Notes: a model not told the origin generated them from the sequence alone. A stretch of DNA of 16,249 nt from Lachnospiraceae bacterium (GCA_009774585.1 VSOA01000057.1:1-16249), one strand, 5' to 3'; shown: positions 7,564-15,148, numbered from the stretch's first letter. Made by a program: numbers and translations.

Positions 7564-8814
7564 ATGTACAAGATATTTGCCAATAAACTATTAGGTGTGA
7601 AAATGGAAAGAGTGACAAAGACGCTGGCTGTTTGGTTCATTGTCTTTTTAGGTCTGCATCTTGCTGATTTTAGTTTGACGATCGCGCCGTTTATTCTGTA
7701 TCTGATGGTCAGCAGCGTTAGTGCCGGGGTAATGTGGCAGGCCTTAGTTTCGGACGATAATGCTGAGAATATGAAAAATATGTTTATGATGCCCTTTGAT
7801 GAAAAGCGCTTTATCTTTGCCTATGTGTCCGTACTGGGAATCTATACGATTCTCACGAAAACTCTGGGGCTTATAGCGGTAGTGATAGCTGTTTCGGTGT
7901 GGAGCGGTACGGAAATTCTGGGGAGTGTTCTTTGTATGATCAATGCAATTCTTATGACAGCCTGCGTTTATGCGGCAAGAAAACATTGGGTGCGGTGCGC
8001 TGTCCGGAGCATTATGTGGGGAACTGCTGTCATGGCAGGGATCTTCCTATTATGGGACAGCGTGTTATTTCTTCCTATACTGTCATGCAGTGCTTTACTG
8101 GCAGTGATGTTGTTAGCGCATGTCGATGCTTATTCATTCTATCTTTGCGGCAGCAGAACAAATCGGGTCATAAGAAAATGCATGCGACCCTCTGTGTGGC
8201 GCTATCTGCTTCGCTATATGGCGGCGCACAAAAATTATCTGGCAAATACGGCGGTCATGTGGCTGGTGGCATGTGTGCTGCCCGTTTTTCTGGGAAGACT
8301 GGAAGGGGTGTTTGTGATGCCGATTGGATTTGCGATTCTTTCATTGAATACGCCAATCTGCATATTGCTATCCTGCGATCCGGATTTAGAGCAGGCGGTT
8401 CGTTTCCTGCCCGGACAAAAGACGGCATTCTGCGTGCCGTACTGTCTGTTTATTTTTCTGTGTAATATTGCGGCGGACCTGATTTTCCTCGGAAGCTGGT
8501 ATGTTATCAATGGCGGTTTTGTAGGGGAATATGGAATGAAAAGCATGGATACTATGAGTGTATACGTGATTCTGACGGCAGTTTTCTTTGCCCTGCAAAG
8601 CGCTGTCGGATCGGTGTTTATGGAGTGGTTCTGTCCGGTCAGAGGCTGGAAGATAGAGAGTGATTTGTGGCATCATCCGAGGAAATATATTGTTCCGGCG
8701 CTAATGCTTTTGCTTGCTGGGGTCGTGGGAACAGCGCCTATGGTGACGCCGGTGATGATAGTGACGTTAATAGTTGAAGTTTTGATTTTGCTTGTTCAAT
8801 GCAGGAGGTGCTGA
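7564..8814 (+). CDS. Polytopic membrane subunit of the ABC exporter
   Basis: A 416-residue protein dominated by hydrophobic stretches, with roughly ten membrane segments and short basic cytoplasmic loops (for example GSRTNRVIRKCMR at about 196-208). I do not recognise a named family, but its position right after an ABC ATPase and its topology make it the permease. An early motif MMPFDEKRFIFAY resembles the cytoplasmic coupling region of ABC-2-like permeases in Firmicutes in which a 'MP...k.f...k' pattern recurs. The ATG follows AGAAGGAGATAAG. The TGA at 8812-8814 lies one base before the ATG of the zinc-ribbon gene, so the two are tightly coupled. Confidence 0.82.
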   Translation: MYKIFANKLLGVKMERVTKTLAVWFIVFLGLHLADFSLTIAPFILYLMVSSVSAGVMWQALVSDDNAENMKNMFMMPFDEKRFIFAYVSVLGIYTILTKTLGLIAVVIAVSVWSGTEILGSVLCMINAILMTACVYAARKHWVRCAVRSIMWGTAVMAGIFLLWDSVLFLPILSCSALLAVMLLAHVDAYSFYLCGSRTNRVIRKCMRPSVWRYLLRYMAAHKNYLANTAVMWLVACVLPVFLGRLEGVFVMPIGFAILSLNTPICILLSCDPDLEQAVRFLPGQKTAFCVPYCLFIFLCNIAADLIFLGSWYVINGGFVGEYGMKSMDTMSVYVILTAVFFALQSAVGSVFMEWFCPVRGWKIESDLWHHPRKYIVPALMLLLAGVVGTAPMVTPVMIVTLIVEVLILLVQCRRC

Positions 8815-8815
8815 A

Positions 8816-9037
8816 ATGAAGAATACAAGAAAATGTACAAAATGTGGCGCTATAAATATTGTTCGTATTCCGGATAATCCTTATCGACATGCCAGCGGTA
8901 ATAACATCTATACCAGTACGGCAACGCTGATTGGTAAGATTCCGGTAATCAGGTATGTGTGCTGTGATTGCGGGTATGTGGAGAACTGGGTGGAGAGAGC
9001 AAATGAGTTGAGCAAAATCAAGAATGTTTTCGGGTGA
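8816..9037 (+). CDS. Small zinc-ribbon protein
   Basis: A 73-residue protein with two CxxC pairs: Cys7-x2-Cys10 (RKCTKCG) near the start and Cys49-x2-Cys52 (VCCDCG) in the second half, the layout of a zinc ribbon. Between them is a polar segment with a short hydrophobic piece. No catalytic motif is visible. The ATG at 8816 follows GGAGG with good spacing, and the upstream permease stop is one base away, so it belongs to the ABC operon; its link to transport is unclear. It might be a small metal-binding or nucleic-acid-binding accessory. No membrane segment. Confidence 0.75.
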   Translation: MKNTRKCTKCGAINIVRIPDNPYRHASGNNIYTSTATLIGKIPVIRYVCCDCGYVENWVERANELSKIKNVFG

Positions 9038-9118
9038 AGCGTAACATCATGTTAAATAAGGAAAGTGAATAGAAGGTTGAACTGTTATAGGAAAATGAAT
9101 GGATGTCGGAAATTTACT

Positions 9119-9150
9119 AGATATTTGATCGTTTATCTTATAAAATATCT
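9119..9150. repeat. AT-rich inverted repeat upstream of the VOC gene
   Basis: AGATATTT (9119-9126) and AAATATCT (9143-9150) are exact inverted repeats 16 bases apart, in a very AT-rich stretch 52 bases before the VOC start. A second, shorter pair, TTCGT and ACGAA, lies just downstream. These could be regulator sites or part of a weak promoter; no well-spaced -35/-10 pair is evident. Confidence 0.35.
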
Positions 9151-9201
9151 TTATATTTCGTAATAGTTTCGTGCATAACGAAGAAAGAGGGGCATAAGAA
9201 A

Positions 9202-9639
9202 ATGAAAGCAAACAAAGAAAAGATTAATGTAATCCCATATTTATCATTTAACGGAAACTGTGAAGAAGCAATCCGTACCTATATGGAGGCGTTTAGCGGT
9301 GAGATTTATTATATGTCCCGTTGGTCTGAGAATACGCCCGACGTGAAACCGGGACAAGCCGGAAAAGTAATGCACGTGGAGTTCGCGCTCGGCAATACGC
9401 ATATGTCCGCGGGAGACGCTTTTGAAGGTGCAGAAGTGAATACGAGTATCAAACTGATGATTCACATGGACTCAGAGGAGGATGCATTGTATGCCATTTC
9501 GGTGCTGGCGGAAGGCGGAACAGTAGTTTCACCGCTAAAGCCGCATCCGGAACCGGATGACGGTGGCTGCGGTTCTCTTATAAAGGATCGTTTTGGTTAT
9601 TTATGGATTATTACATGTCCGAATCCGGCGAAACAGTGA
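9202..9639 (+). CDS. PhnB-like VOC-fold protein
   Basis: A 145-residue protein of the PhnB branch of the glyoxalase/VOC superfamily. Diagnostic pieces are the start VIPYLSFNGNCEEAIRTYMEAF, the central VMHVEFALGNTHMSAGD, and the end KDRFGYLWII. Such proteins resemble 3-demethylubiquinone methyltransferase-like VOC folds and usually occur as dimers; most have no proven substrate. His in MHVEF and Glu in the last strand region could form a metal site, but this subgroup often lacks a complete one. The ATG at 9202 follows AGAGGGG at nine bases. It sits alone between AT-rich spacers, so it is probably monocistronic. Confidence 0.85.
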   Translation: MKANKEKINVIPYLSFNGNCEEAIRTYMEAFSGEIYYMSRWSENTPDVKPGQAGKVMHVEFALGNTHMSAGDAFEGAEVNTSIKLMIHMDSEEDALYAISVLAEGGTVVSPLKPHPEPDDGGCGSLIKDRFGYLWIITCPNPAKQ

Positions 9640-9675
9640 AGGCTGAATTGTTACAAATATGCTGTTTACTTTTAA

Positions 9676-9687
9676 ACAATTAATTGT
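9676..9687. promoter_or_regulatory. 12-base palindrome overlapping the -35 element
   Basis: ACAATTAATTGT is perfectly symmetric and overlaps the first four bases of the GNAT promoter -35, the place where a dimeric repressor would block RNA polymerase. Related pieces (AATTGT, CAATTG, ACAATT) recur in the leader between about 9731 and 9774. AT-rich background makes such palindromes less surprising. Confidence 0.35.
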
Positions 9688-9713
9688 GAGAAGTAGTACA
9701 GATATATTATAAT
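9684..9713 (+). promoter_or_regulatory. Sigma-A-type promoter of the GNAT gene
   Basis: TTGTGA at 9684-9689 and a perfect TATAAT at 9708-9713, spaced by 18 bases, form a good housekeeping promoter. The transcript would start near 9720, giving a leader of about 75 bases. The -35 is partly covered by the palindrome ACAATTAATTGT at 9676-9687. Confidence 0.6.
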
Positions 9714-9795
9714 AAATGAAACTATAAAAAATAATTGTTTTGCGAATCGTAATAAAAGCAATTGCGTTACAATTTGTGTAAGGAGAACTGGAATA

Positions 9796-10563
9796 GTGAC
9801 AAATAAAGAAATTCTGCAAATTGCAATGGAACAGTCTGCGTTGGATATTAACTGTAACGCGGACGATTTTCTATGCAGCCATCACGTAATTGTTAAATCC
9901 GGCGTAGGAGAAAGAGCGCGGAAGTATTATAAGGAGCCGATTACCTGCAACATGGTTTCTTATGGGAATAATATTGTCGCGTCTGTCCGGGATGAATATC
10001 GGAACATTGTGGAAGAGTACATAGGAAAATTTGAATTTTATCATTGCTTTGAAACGCCGAATATGCATTGGCTTAACGAGAGACTAATGCAAAAAGGACA
10101 TAAGGTATGTTTTATGGCGGAATACTATCTTCCGGACATTGAGAAACTTCATGCATTGCCATGTGATTATGAATTGAAAATATTGGGACCGTCTGATTTT
10201 GTAAATTTGTACAAACCGGAATGGAGCAATGCGCTTTGCGCAGATAGGAAAGAACTTGACGTGTTAGGAATCGGAGCATATGACTGCGGCAGGCTTATCG
10301 GATTTGCAGCCTGCTCTGCTGATTGTGATACTATGTGGCAGATTGGCGTTGACGTACTGCCGGACTATAGGAGACGCGGAGTTGCGGCGGCACTGACAAG
10401 CAGTCTGGCGGTGGAAATATTGCGAAGAGGGAAAGTGCCCTTTTACTGTTCTGCATGGTCCAATATCAGATCCGTGCGCAATGCGGTCAAGAGCGGTTTT
10501 ATTCCGGCATGGGTGGAGATGACGGCGAAGCCGGAGAATATCGTTGATGAAATGAATAGGTGA
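9796..10563 (+). CDS. GNAT-family N-acetyltransferase
   Basis: A 255-residue acetyltransferase in two parts. The N-terminal half (about 1-125) is a family-specific domain; the C-terminal half has the GNAT core, with the acetyl-CoA loop DYRRRGVAAALTSSL and the strand IGVDVLP before it. The final core reads FYCSAWSNIRSVRNAVKSGF, the usual substrate/CoA edge ('N..S...a.k.GF'). The length and layout resemble the ZmaR-like GNAT group (PF12746 style). The acceptor is unknown. The start is a GTG at 9796, with AAGGAG ten bases upstream; an ATG at 9826 is possible but would discard part of the domain. Transcribed from the promoter at 9684-9713. Confidence 0.85.
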   Translation: MTNKEILQIAMEQSALDINCNADDFLCSHHVIVKSGVGERARKYYKEPITCNMVSYGNNIVASVRDEYRNIVEEYIGKFEFYHCFETPNMHWLNERLMQKGHKVCFMAEYYLPDIEKLHALPCDYELKILGPSDFVNLYKPEWSNALCADRKELDVLGIGAYDCGRLIGFAACSADCDTMWQIGVDVLPDYRRRGVAAALTSSLAVEILRRGKVPFYCSAWSNIRSVRNAVKSGFIPAWVEMTAKPENIVDEMNR

Positions 10564-10578
10564 GAACGGAGAAAATTA

Positions 10579-10689
10579 TTGGAGTATATATATGAGGCGG
10601 CCGCGTTTGCTGATCATATCAGTGCGACAGCCTCAGCAATATATGATTACAGTAAAGATAGACATTCCTGCAGTAAATGGGAGACTTGA
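10579..10689 (+). CDS. Possible 36-residue small ORF after the GNAT gene
   Basis: A TTG at 10579 has a GGAG seven bases upstream and opens a 36-residue frame rich in alanine, tyrosine and acidic residues (EYIYEAAAFADH...). It could be a real small protein, the stump of a lost gene, or chance. The second half of the reading frame overlaps the end of the decayed minus-strand gene. A second small ATG frame at 10591 runs through the same bases. Low confidence. Confidence 0.22.
   Translation: MEYIYEAAAFADHISATASAIYDYSKDRHSCSKWET
10588..10644. repeat. Nested inverted repeats downstream of the GNAT gene
   Basis: GAGGC near 10594 and GCCTC near 10629 are inverted, flanked by ATAT on both sides, and enclose a second inverted repeat CTGAT-cat-ATCAG around 10609-10622. 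The element could fold as a transcript end structure, but no T run follows. Confidence 0.3.
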
Positions 10690-11572
10690 CGGTCTATGGT
10701 AAATAATTCCTGAAATAAGGATTTTAGTTTTGCCCGGGCAGATGATTTATCCAATAATTCATTGATATTGTGAGGCACACAATAGAAAGTTTGTGGCGAA
10801 ACACCCAGAAGCCCCCCAGATTTTCCATGCCTGATCATGGAAATGGAGATGTAAATCGGCGGCTTCTAAAAGTAATTTTTTGCATTTATCATCGTCAACC
10901 TCAGATGCCAGCGTATTCCGATAACATTCAGATGCGTGCCATCTGGTTTCTATGGCTAGACCGTTTAACTGGTTTAACCACTTGCCAAGTTTTCTCCCAT
11001 CCGGTTCCGTTTCCAATTTATGATAAATCTTTTGTTCCAGCTTATTCCTGCTTCCGGTATTTAAGTGATTGATCATATGACCAAGAGATTCGGACAAGGA
11101 AATCGTACTATCATATTTATCTGTTATGAAAACGATATTGCTGAGTTTATGATACCAGTCCTTATTAAGCTGTGGTGAATGGCGTGATTTCATTATTTTT
11201 GTTCATTGCCTCATAGCGGTAACCGGATGCATATAAAGCTAAAGACAGCCGATCAAGAGCGGTTTCTGAAAACTCGTCCGCTATGTATTGCCTGTCGTAA
11301 GAATTACCAATTTCCTTATCAGTCCAAAAATACGCGCAGCCTGTTATTGTAATCAAATATTGATATATTTGAAGGTGATGTTTATTAATAAAAGGTTCGT
11401 TTCCGCAATCGCCGCATCGTATACAGTTACGTTGATATTTGCCACAGAAAAAAGGTGTGTCTTCTGTGCAAGCGTTCCGGTATAGAAGAATGGAAGAAAG
11501 GGCGCCCAAAAATGAGTTTCTTTGTGCATTTACAGGGAAAGAGACTAAGCCTTCGTGTATGATACGATACAT
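10647..11572 (-). pseudogene. Frameshifted gene, unrecognised (possible BtrH-like protein)
   Basis: On the minus strand three successive frames read as one protein of about 307 residues. Part 1 (about 11572-11196) holds FFCGKYQRNCIRCGDCGNEPF, then YLITITGCAYFW and ALDRLSLALYASGYRYEAM. Part 2 (about 11195-10815) is a helical stretch with HLNTGSRNKLEQK and DLHLHFHDQAWKIW. Part 3 (to the TAA at 10647) continues LLGVSPQTFYCVPHN. The first break falls on an A5 run (plus-strand T5 at 11196-11200), the second on a G6 run (plus-strand C6 at 10812-10817); removing one base from each restores a single frame. The 'TG.AY.' plus 'AL.A.GY.YE' pattern resembles proteins with a BtrH_N-like papain fold, but this is only an impression. 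No ribosome site is seen before the start, which lies 34 bases from the divergent AraC gene. Genuine decay or sequencing error are both possible. Confidence 0.6.
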
Positions 11573-11606
11573 TGCAACATAATAAAACGTTGGCAGGAGA
11601 AGCAGA

Positions 11607-12227
11607 ATGCAAAATAATATCACATATTGTCGGAAAAATAAAGACGTTGAATATATTTATTATCGGTATGCAACGCAGAGTTATCCGATGCATACACATG
11701 CATGTCATGTTACGCTAGGTTGGGTTTTGGACGGTGAGGTCTGTATCATTTGTAACGGCAGAAAACAAATTTATCATGCATATGACTGCTTCTGTATTAT
11801 ACCGGACACGCCGCATACAATAGAGTCGGTGAAGGGGAGCGCCTATTCTATGCTGTGTATATGTATCAATGCAGGCTTGATTACAGATGAAGCGGAAGAT
11901 GGGACCGCTTATATCCGGAAACTGAAGAGTCTCATTATGGAAGAGCCGGAAAAGTCGATCATGATTCATGACATGGCGAGATATGTAGGGATGAGTCCGT
12001 ATTATATGATAAGACGGTTTCGAATGGAATGCGGAATAACGCCGCATCAGTTTCAGATACAATGCAGGGTCAGAAAGGCACAGAAAATATTGGAAGAGGG
12101 GAAAAGCGTGATTGAAGCGGCTTATGCCACAGGGTTTTGTGACCAAAGCCACTTCGATCGATGCTTTCACAAATTTGTAAGACTAACGCCGAGTGAATAT
12201 GTGCAGTCTGTCAAGCGTATTGTTTAG
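11607..12227 (+). CDS. AraC-family transcriptional regulator
   Basis: A 206-residue regulator. The N-terminal part (about 10-95) has a short cupin-like sensor domain with MHTHACHVTLGWVLDGEV and IIPDTPHTI, the usual cupin histidine/proline pattern. The C-terminal part (about 105-206) has two helix-turn-helix motifs: DMARYVGMSPYYMIRRFR and the signature IEAAYATGFCDQSHFDRCFHKF with LTPSEY. At 206 residues it is shorter than the typical 280-300, mainly in the sensor-to-DNA-binding linker. The ATG at 11607 follows AGGAG at a good distance. Its last four bases overlap the last four of the convergent cupin gene. It could regulate the cupin gene or the decayed gene divergent from it. Confidence 0.88.
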   Translation: MQNNITYCRKNKDVEYIYYRYATQSYPMHTHACHVTLGWVLDGEVCIICNGRKQIYHAYDCFCIIPDTPHTIESVKGSAYSMLCICINAGLITDEAEDGTAYIRKLKSLIMEEPEKSIMIHDMARYVGMSPYYMIRRFRMECGITPHQFQIQCRVRKAQKILEEGKSVIEAAYATGFCDQSHFDRCFHKFVRLTPSEYVQSVKRIV

Positions 12228-12613
12228 CACAATGACGGAATGAATTTTGCAAATGGGTAAAGTCCGTCTTTTTCGGCGGTGACTTCATGCAAAATGCCGG
12301 CCGGCATAATAGAAATAGTTCCCGCTTCATAAATGATTTCGCTGCCGTTATTGATGCATATTCCGGAACCGGCAATAACTTCGTGGGTTTCTAACTGTGT
12401 TTCGTGGACATGGTTTTTGATACTCTTGCCCGGTGTAATACGGACAAGGTGATAACTGAATTGTCCGTCGGTATCTTTTGCTGTGACAATGTGTTTGAGT
12501 TCTACGCCCTCGAAGACCGGATGTACGGACCATGGAATATTTACAAATTCCTTTATGGCATCCGGCAGTTTGAGAAAGCCATCGTTAAATTTTTCAAACA
12601 GTTCGCTGTTCAT
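12224..12613 (-). CDS. Cupin-domain protein
   Basis: A 129-residue single-domain cupin. Motif 1 is present as HVHETQLETHEVIAGSG (His68, His70, a downstream Glu and the conserved Gly turn) and motif 2 as IMPAGILHEV (His109), so a metal site of two to three histidines plus glutamate is plausible. Cupins of this size are small-molecule binders, isomerases or dioxygenases; no specific activity can be assigned. The ATG is preceded by GGAGGT seven bases away and, further up, a TATAAT at 12648-12643 (minus strand). It is encoded convergently with the AraC regulator, with a 4-base overlap and no terminator between them. Confidence 0.87.
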   Translation of the reverse strand: MNSELFEKFNDGFLKLPDAIKEFVNIPWSVHPVFEGVELKHIVTAKDTDGQFSYHLVRITPGKSIKNHVHETQLETHEVIAGSGICINNGSEIIYEAGTISIMPAGILHEVTAEKDGLYPFAKFIPSLC

Positions 12614-12642
12614 ATGTATTACCTCCTTTTTTTGATAAAAAT

Positions 12643-12648
12643 ATTATA
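12643..12648 (-). promoter_or_regulatory. -10 element of the cupin gene
   Basis: On the minus strand TATAAT lies about 30 bases before the cupin start codon, a perfect -10. The -35 region 17 bases further up (ATTCGT) is weak, so the promoter may need an activator. Confidence 0.45.
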
Positions 12649-12733
12649 AGATAATCAGCAAGAAGACGAATTGGATAAAATTGCGGTGTGAGAAGGATAG
12701 AAATGTTAACGGAAAAGATAAGGAGCAGTTTTG

Positions 12734-13519
12734 ATGCAGAGAATCAATTATTTTATTGAAGGGTTACAAGGCGCGGGCAAATCGACTTTTGTCCGTCGCC
12801 TTTCTGAATATTTGAAAGACTATCAGGTGTTTCGCGAGGGAGACTATTCCCCTGTGGAACTGGCGTGGTGCGCTTATGTAACGAAGAAGCAGTATGAAGA
12901 CATACGGGAGGCTTACCCGTCGCTATCTGAGGAGATTGGAGCCAAGACTGTCACGGAGAGGGATCATAGGATTATCTGCTATACGCAGATTCTAACGGAG
13001 ATTCCGGGTTTTCATAAGCAGCTGGAACAGTATGAGATTTATAACGGCAACTTTGACAGAGAATCTTTTGAAAAGGTGGTTTTTGAGCGCTTTGGCAGAT
13101 GGCAGGGTGAAGGGCAGATTTTTGAGTGCTCTATTTTTCAGAATATCATAGAAAATCAAATGCTGTATTTTATGATGACGGATGAAGAGATTCTGTCTTT
13201 CTACGCAAAACTATGTCAGGTACTGGCTGATCGACCGTACAGAATCATTTATTTAGACGTGGAGGACATTGCAGGAGCGATTGAGGTAATCAGAAAAGAG
13301 CGTTCTGATGACAACGGCAATGAATTATGGTTCCCGATGATGATAAAATATCTGGAAGAGTCGCCTTGCGGAAGAAAGTACGGGCTTAAGGGATTAGACG
13401 GTCTGGTTATGCATTTAGAACAGAGAAGAAATTTGGAGCGGCGGATTGCCGGTGAGATTTTTAAGGAAAAGGCGGTCGTTGTTAAGGCGAAGGAGTATGA
13501 ACTGTCAGATGTGATGTAA
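12734..13519 (+). CDS. P-loop NTPase, unknown function
   Basis: A 261-residue protein with an N-terminal Walker A, FIEGLQGAGKSTF (about 7-19), after a single beta-strand, in the style of nucleoside or nucleotide kinases and related small P-loop proteins. A hydrophobic strand IIYLDVED (about 171-178) could be a Walker B or lid region. The rest is mainly helical and charged, without recognisable transport or restriction motifs. It is similar in architecture to proteins annotated only as 'AAA family ATPase' in Clostridia. The ATG at 12734 follows AAGGAG at nine bases; a TTG three bases upstream is not needed. It stands alone between the cupin gene and the methyltransferase locus. Confidence 0.75.
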   Translation: MQRINYFIEGLQGAGKSTFVRRLSEYLKDYQVFREGDYSPVELAWCAYVTKKQYEDIREAYPSLSEEIGAKTVTERDHRIICYTQILTEIPGFHKQLEQYEIYNGNFDRESFEKVVFERFGRWQGEGQIFECSIFQNIIENQMLYFMMTDEEILSFYAKLCQVLADRPYRIIYLDVEDIAGAIEVIRKERSDDNGNELWFPMMIKYLEESPCGRKYGLKGLDGLVMHLEQRRNLERRIAGEIFKEKAVVVKAKEYELSDVM

Positions 13520-13580
13520 GCGAATAAGGATACAATCTATTTACAGGTAAAGAGAAAATTTGCGTTCGTAAAATTAGTGA

Positions 13581-13609
13581 TTGCATTCATGTGGCTGAAA
13601 TGGTACGCT
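13581..13609 (+). promoter_or_regulatory. Possible promoter of the Cro/C1-type regulator
   Basis: TTGCAT at 13581-13586 and TACGCT at 13604-13609 are spaced by exactly 17 bases, 34 bases before the regulator start. The -10 matches only half of the consensus. Confidence 0.3.
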
Positions 13610-13642
13610 GATTTAAAGATGGAAAATAGGGAGAGGTGAAAC

Positions 13643-13858
13643 ATGCATATTTCATATAAAAAATTATGGAAATTATTGATAGATAAGGAAATGATGAAAA
13701 AGGATTTATGTGAAAAGGCAAAAATTAGCTCAGCTTCCATGGCAAAACTTGGGAAAAATGAAAATATTAACACGGAGATTCTGGTTCGAATATGTTGTGC
13801 ACTCGGATGTGATACAAGCGATATTATGGAAATAGAGCTGGATCCGGAAGATAAATAA
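13643..13858 (+). CDS. Small Cro/C1-type (XRE) transcriptional regulator
   Basis: A 71-residue single-domain helix-turn-helix protein. Residues about 6-62 form the five-helix XRE fold, with recognition-helix region KISSASMAKLGKNENI and the closing helix EILVRICCALGCDTSDIMEI, typical of the short phage-like regulator class. GAGG lies six bases before the ATG. It sits immediately before two DNA methyltransferase genes, the classic position of a restriction-modification controller protein, which binds short palindromes and times methylase before endonuclease. A perfect 12-base palindrome lies 34 bases after its stop. Controller function is inference; a housekeeping role is possible. Confidence 0.85.
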   Translation: MHISYKKLWKLLIDKEMMKKDLCEKAKISSASMAKLGKNENINTEILVRICCALGCDTSDIMEIELDPEDK

Positions 13859-13892
13859 TTAGAAGCATTATACAGACCGGATAATGGGACAC

Positions 13893-13904
13893 ATAGTATA
13901 CTAT
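13893..13904. promoter_or_regulatory. Palindrome between regulator and first methyltransferase gene
   Basis: ATAGTATACTAT is a perfect 12-base palindrome, 23 bases before the methyltransferase start. It overlaps two possible -10 elements TATACT (13897-13902 and 13902-13907). It resembles controller-protein operators in place and symmetry, where binding by the upstream regulator would repress or activate the methyltransferase promoter. Confidence 0.45.
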
Positions 13905-13927
13905 ACTGATGCATGAGGTAGATGGCA

Positions 13928-15148
13928 ATGAGAAAATATAATTTTATAGATTTATTTGCAGGCTGTGGCGGATTGAGTGAGGGATTTTATCGACAAGAAT
14001 TCAAGGCGCTTGCACATATAGAAATTAATCCGACTGCATGTAAAACTTTGAAGACAAGAATGAAATATTATGGTTATGAAAATCCAGAGAAAGCAGTCTT
14101 GAATTTGGATATTACCAGAGAGGACGTTATTGAAAGGCTGGAAGAGGCAGTGGATGGAGAAGACGTCGACATCATAATAGGCGGGCCGCCTTGTCAGGCC
14201 TATTCCAGCCTTGGCAGGGCGAAGGATGATAATGCCATGCGAAACGATCCAAGAAATTATTTGTTTGAAAGTTATGTGAAAATTCTGAATCATTACAAAC
14301 CTAAGTTTTTTGTGTTTGAGAATGTAACAGGCATGTTGACTGCCAGAATAAATGGAGAACATATTGTAAATAGAATTGTCGCGTCATTAAGCGAGAATTA
14401 TAAAGTGAAATTTGATGCTAAAATCAATGTATTGAATGCTGCGAATTATGGTGTTCCACAAATTAGAAAAAGAGTAATTATTATCGGGGTTAGAAAGGAT
14501 ATTGAAATAGAGCCGGAAGAGATGTATGCAGGTATTATTAAGACGCATTATGACCCCGAGATGCCGGATGATGAGAAGCAGGGACTGAAGAAGTATATAA
14601 CTGTTAGGGATGCAATTGCTGAACTTCCAAAGTTAAGACCGGGTCAGGGGGAAAAGGAGATTTGCTTTGAATCTAGACGAGACAATGAATTCCTAAAGAA
14701 AATTCGCTCTGCGGATGATGTGACATTAAGAGATCATGTCGCAAGGAATCATAATGATAAAGATGCTGAAAGATATGCTGTAATGAGCGGGCAGCATTGG
14801 ACATTTAAGGAACTGCTTGAGAATAGACCGGATTTAAAGCATGAAAACCCCAGAGTGTTTGGCAATAGTTATACCGTACAATGGTGGGATTTGCCATCCA
14901 AAACAATCATAGCGCATTTATATAAGGACGGAAACCAGTTTATTCATCCGGATGCTTCACAAAACAGAACTTTTACAGTGAGAGAGGCGGCAAGGATACA
15001 GTCCTTTCCAGATGATTTTGTATTTGAAGGACCAAGGACAGAGCAGTTTAAACAGATAGGGAATGCAGTTCCACCGTTGTTGGCAGAAGTCGTTGCAAAG
15101 TGCATTAAGGAAAAATTAAATAAGCTGGAGGCAGATGATGATATTTAA
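13928..15148 (+). CDS. DNA (cytosine-5-)-methyltransferase 1
   Basis: A complete 406-residue C5-methyltransferase. Motifs in order: I FIDLFAGCGGLSEGF (6-20, AdoMet binding), IV GGPPCQAYSS with catalytic Cys89, VI FENV (131-133 as ENV), VIII VPQIRKR (Gln178, Arg180, Arg182), a target-recognition region of about 160 residues, and X with GNAVPP at 378-383. All catalytic residues are present, so it should be active and methylate cytosine C5 within a specific sequence; the recognition site cannot be read from sequence. ATG 13928 is preferred: GAGG (13915-13918) is nine bases before it but only three before the ATG at 13922, which would add Met-Ala. Its tail overlaps the next methyltransferase gene by 11 bases, giving translational coupling. 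Sampled lines of its sequence are clearly more AT-rich than the genes at 5000-8800, suggesting horizontal origin. Confidence 0.95.
   Translation: MRKYNFIDLFAGCGGLSEGFYRQEFKALAHIEINPTACKTLKTRMKYYGYENPEKAVLNLDITREDVIERLEEAVDGEDVDIIIGGPPCQAYSSLGRAKDDNAMRNDPRNYLFESYVKILNHYKPKFFVFENVTGMLTARINGEHIVNRIVASLSENYKVKFDAKINVLNAANYGVPQIRKRVIIIGVRKDIEIEPEEMYAGIIKTHYDPEMPDDEKQGLKKYITVRDAIAELPKLRPGQGEKEICFESRRDNEFLKKIRSADDVTLRDHVARNHNDKDAERYAVMSGQHWTFKELLENRPDLKHENPRVFGNSYTVQWWDLPSKTIIAHLYKDGNQFIHPDASQNRTFTVREAARIQSFPDDFVFEGPRTEQFKQIGNAVPPLLAEVVAKCIKEKLNKLEADDDI

Noticed and set aside
10770..11072. Plus-strand 100-residue frame in the decayed gene region
   Set aside because: It overlaps the minus-strand coding-like frames in antisense, has no ribosome site and reads as low-complexity shadow sequence.
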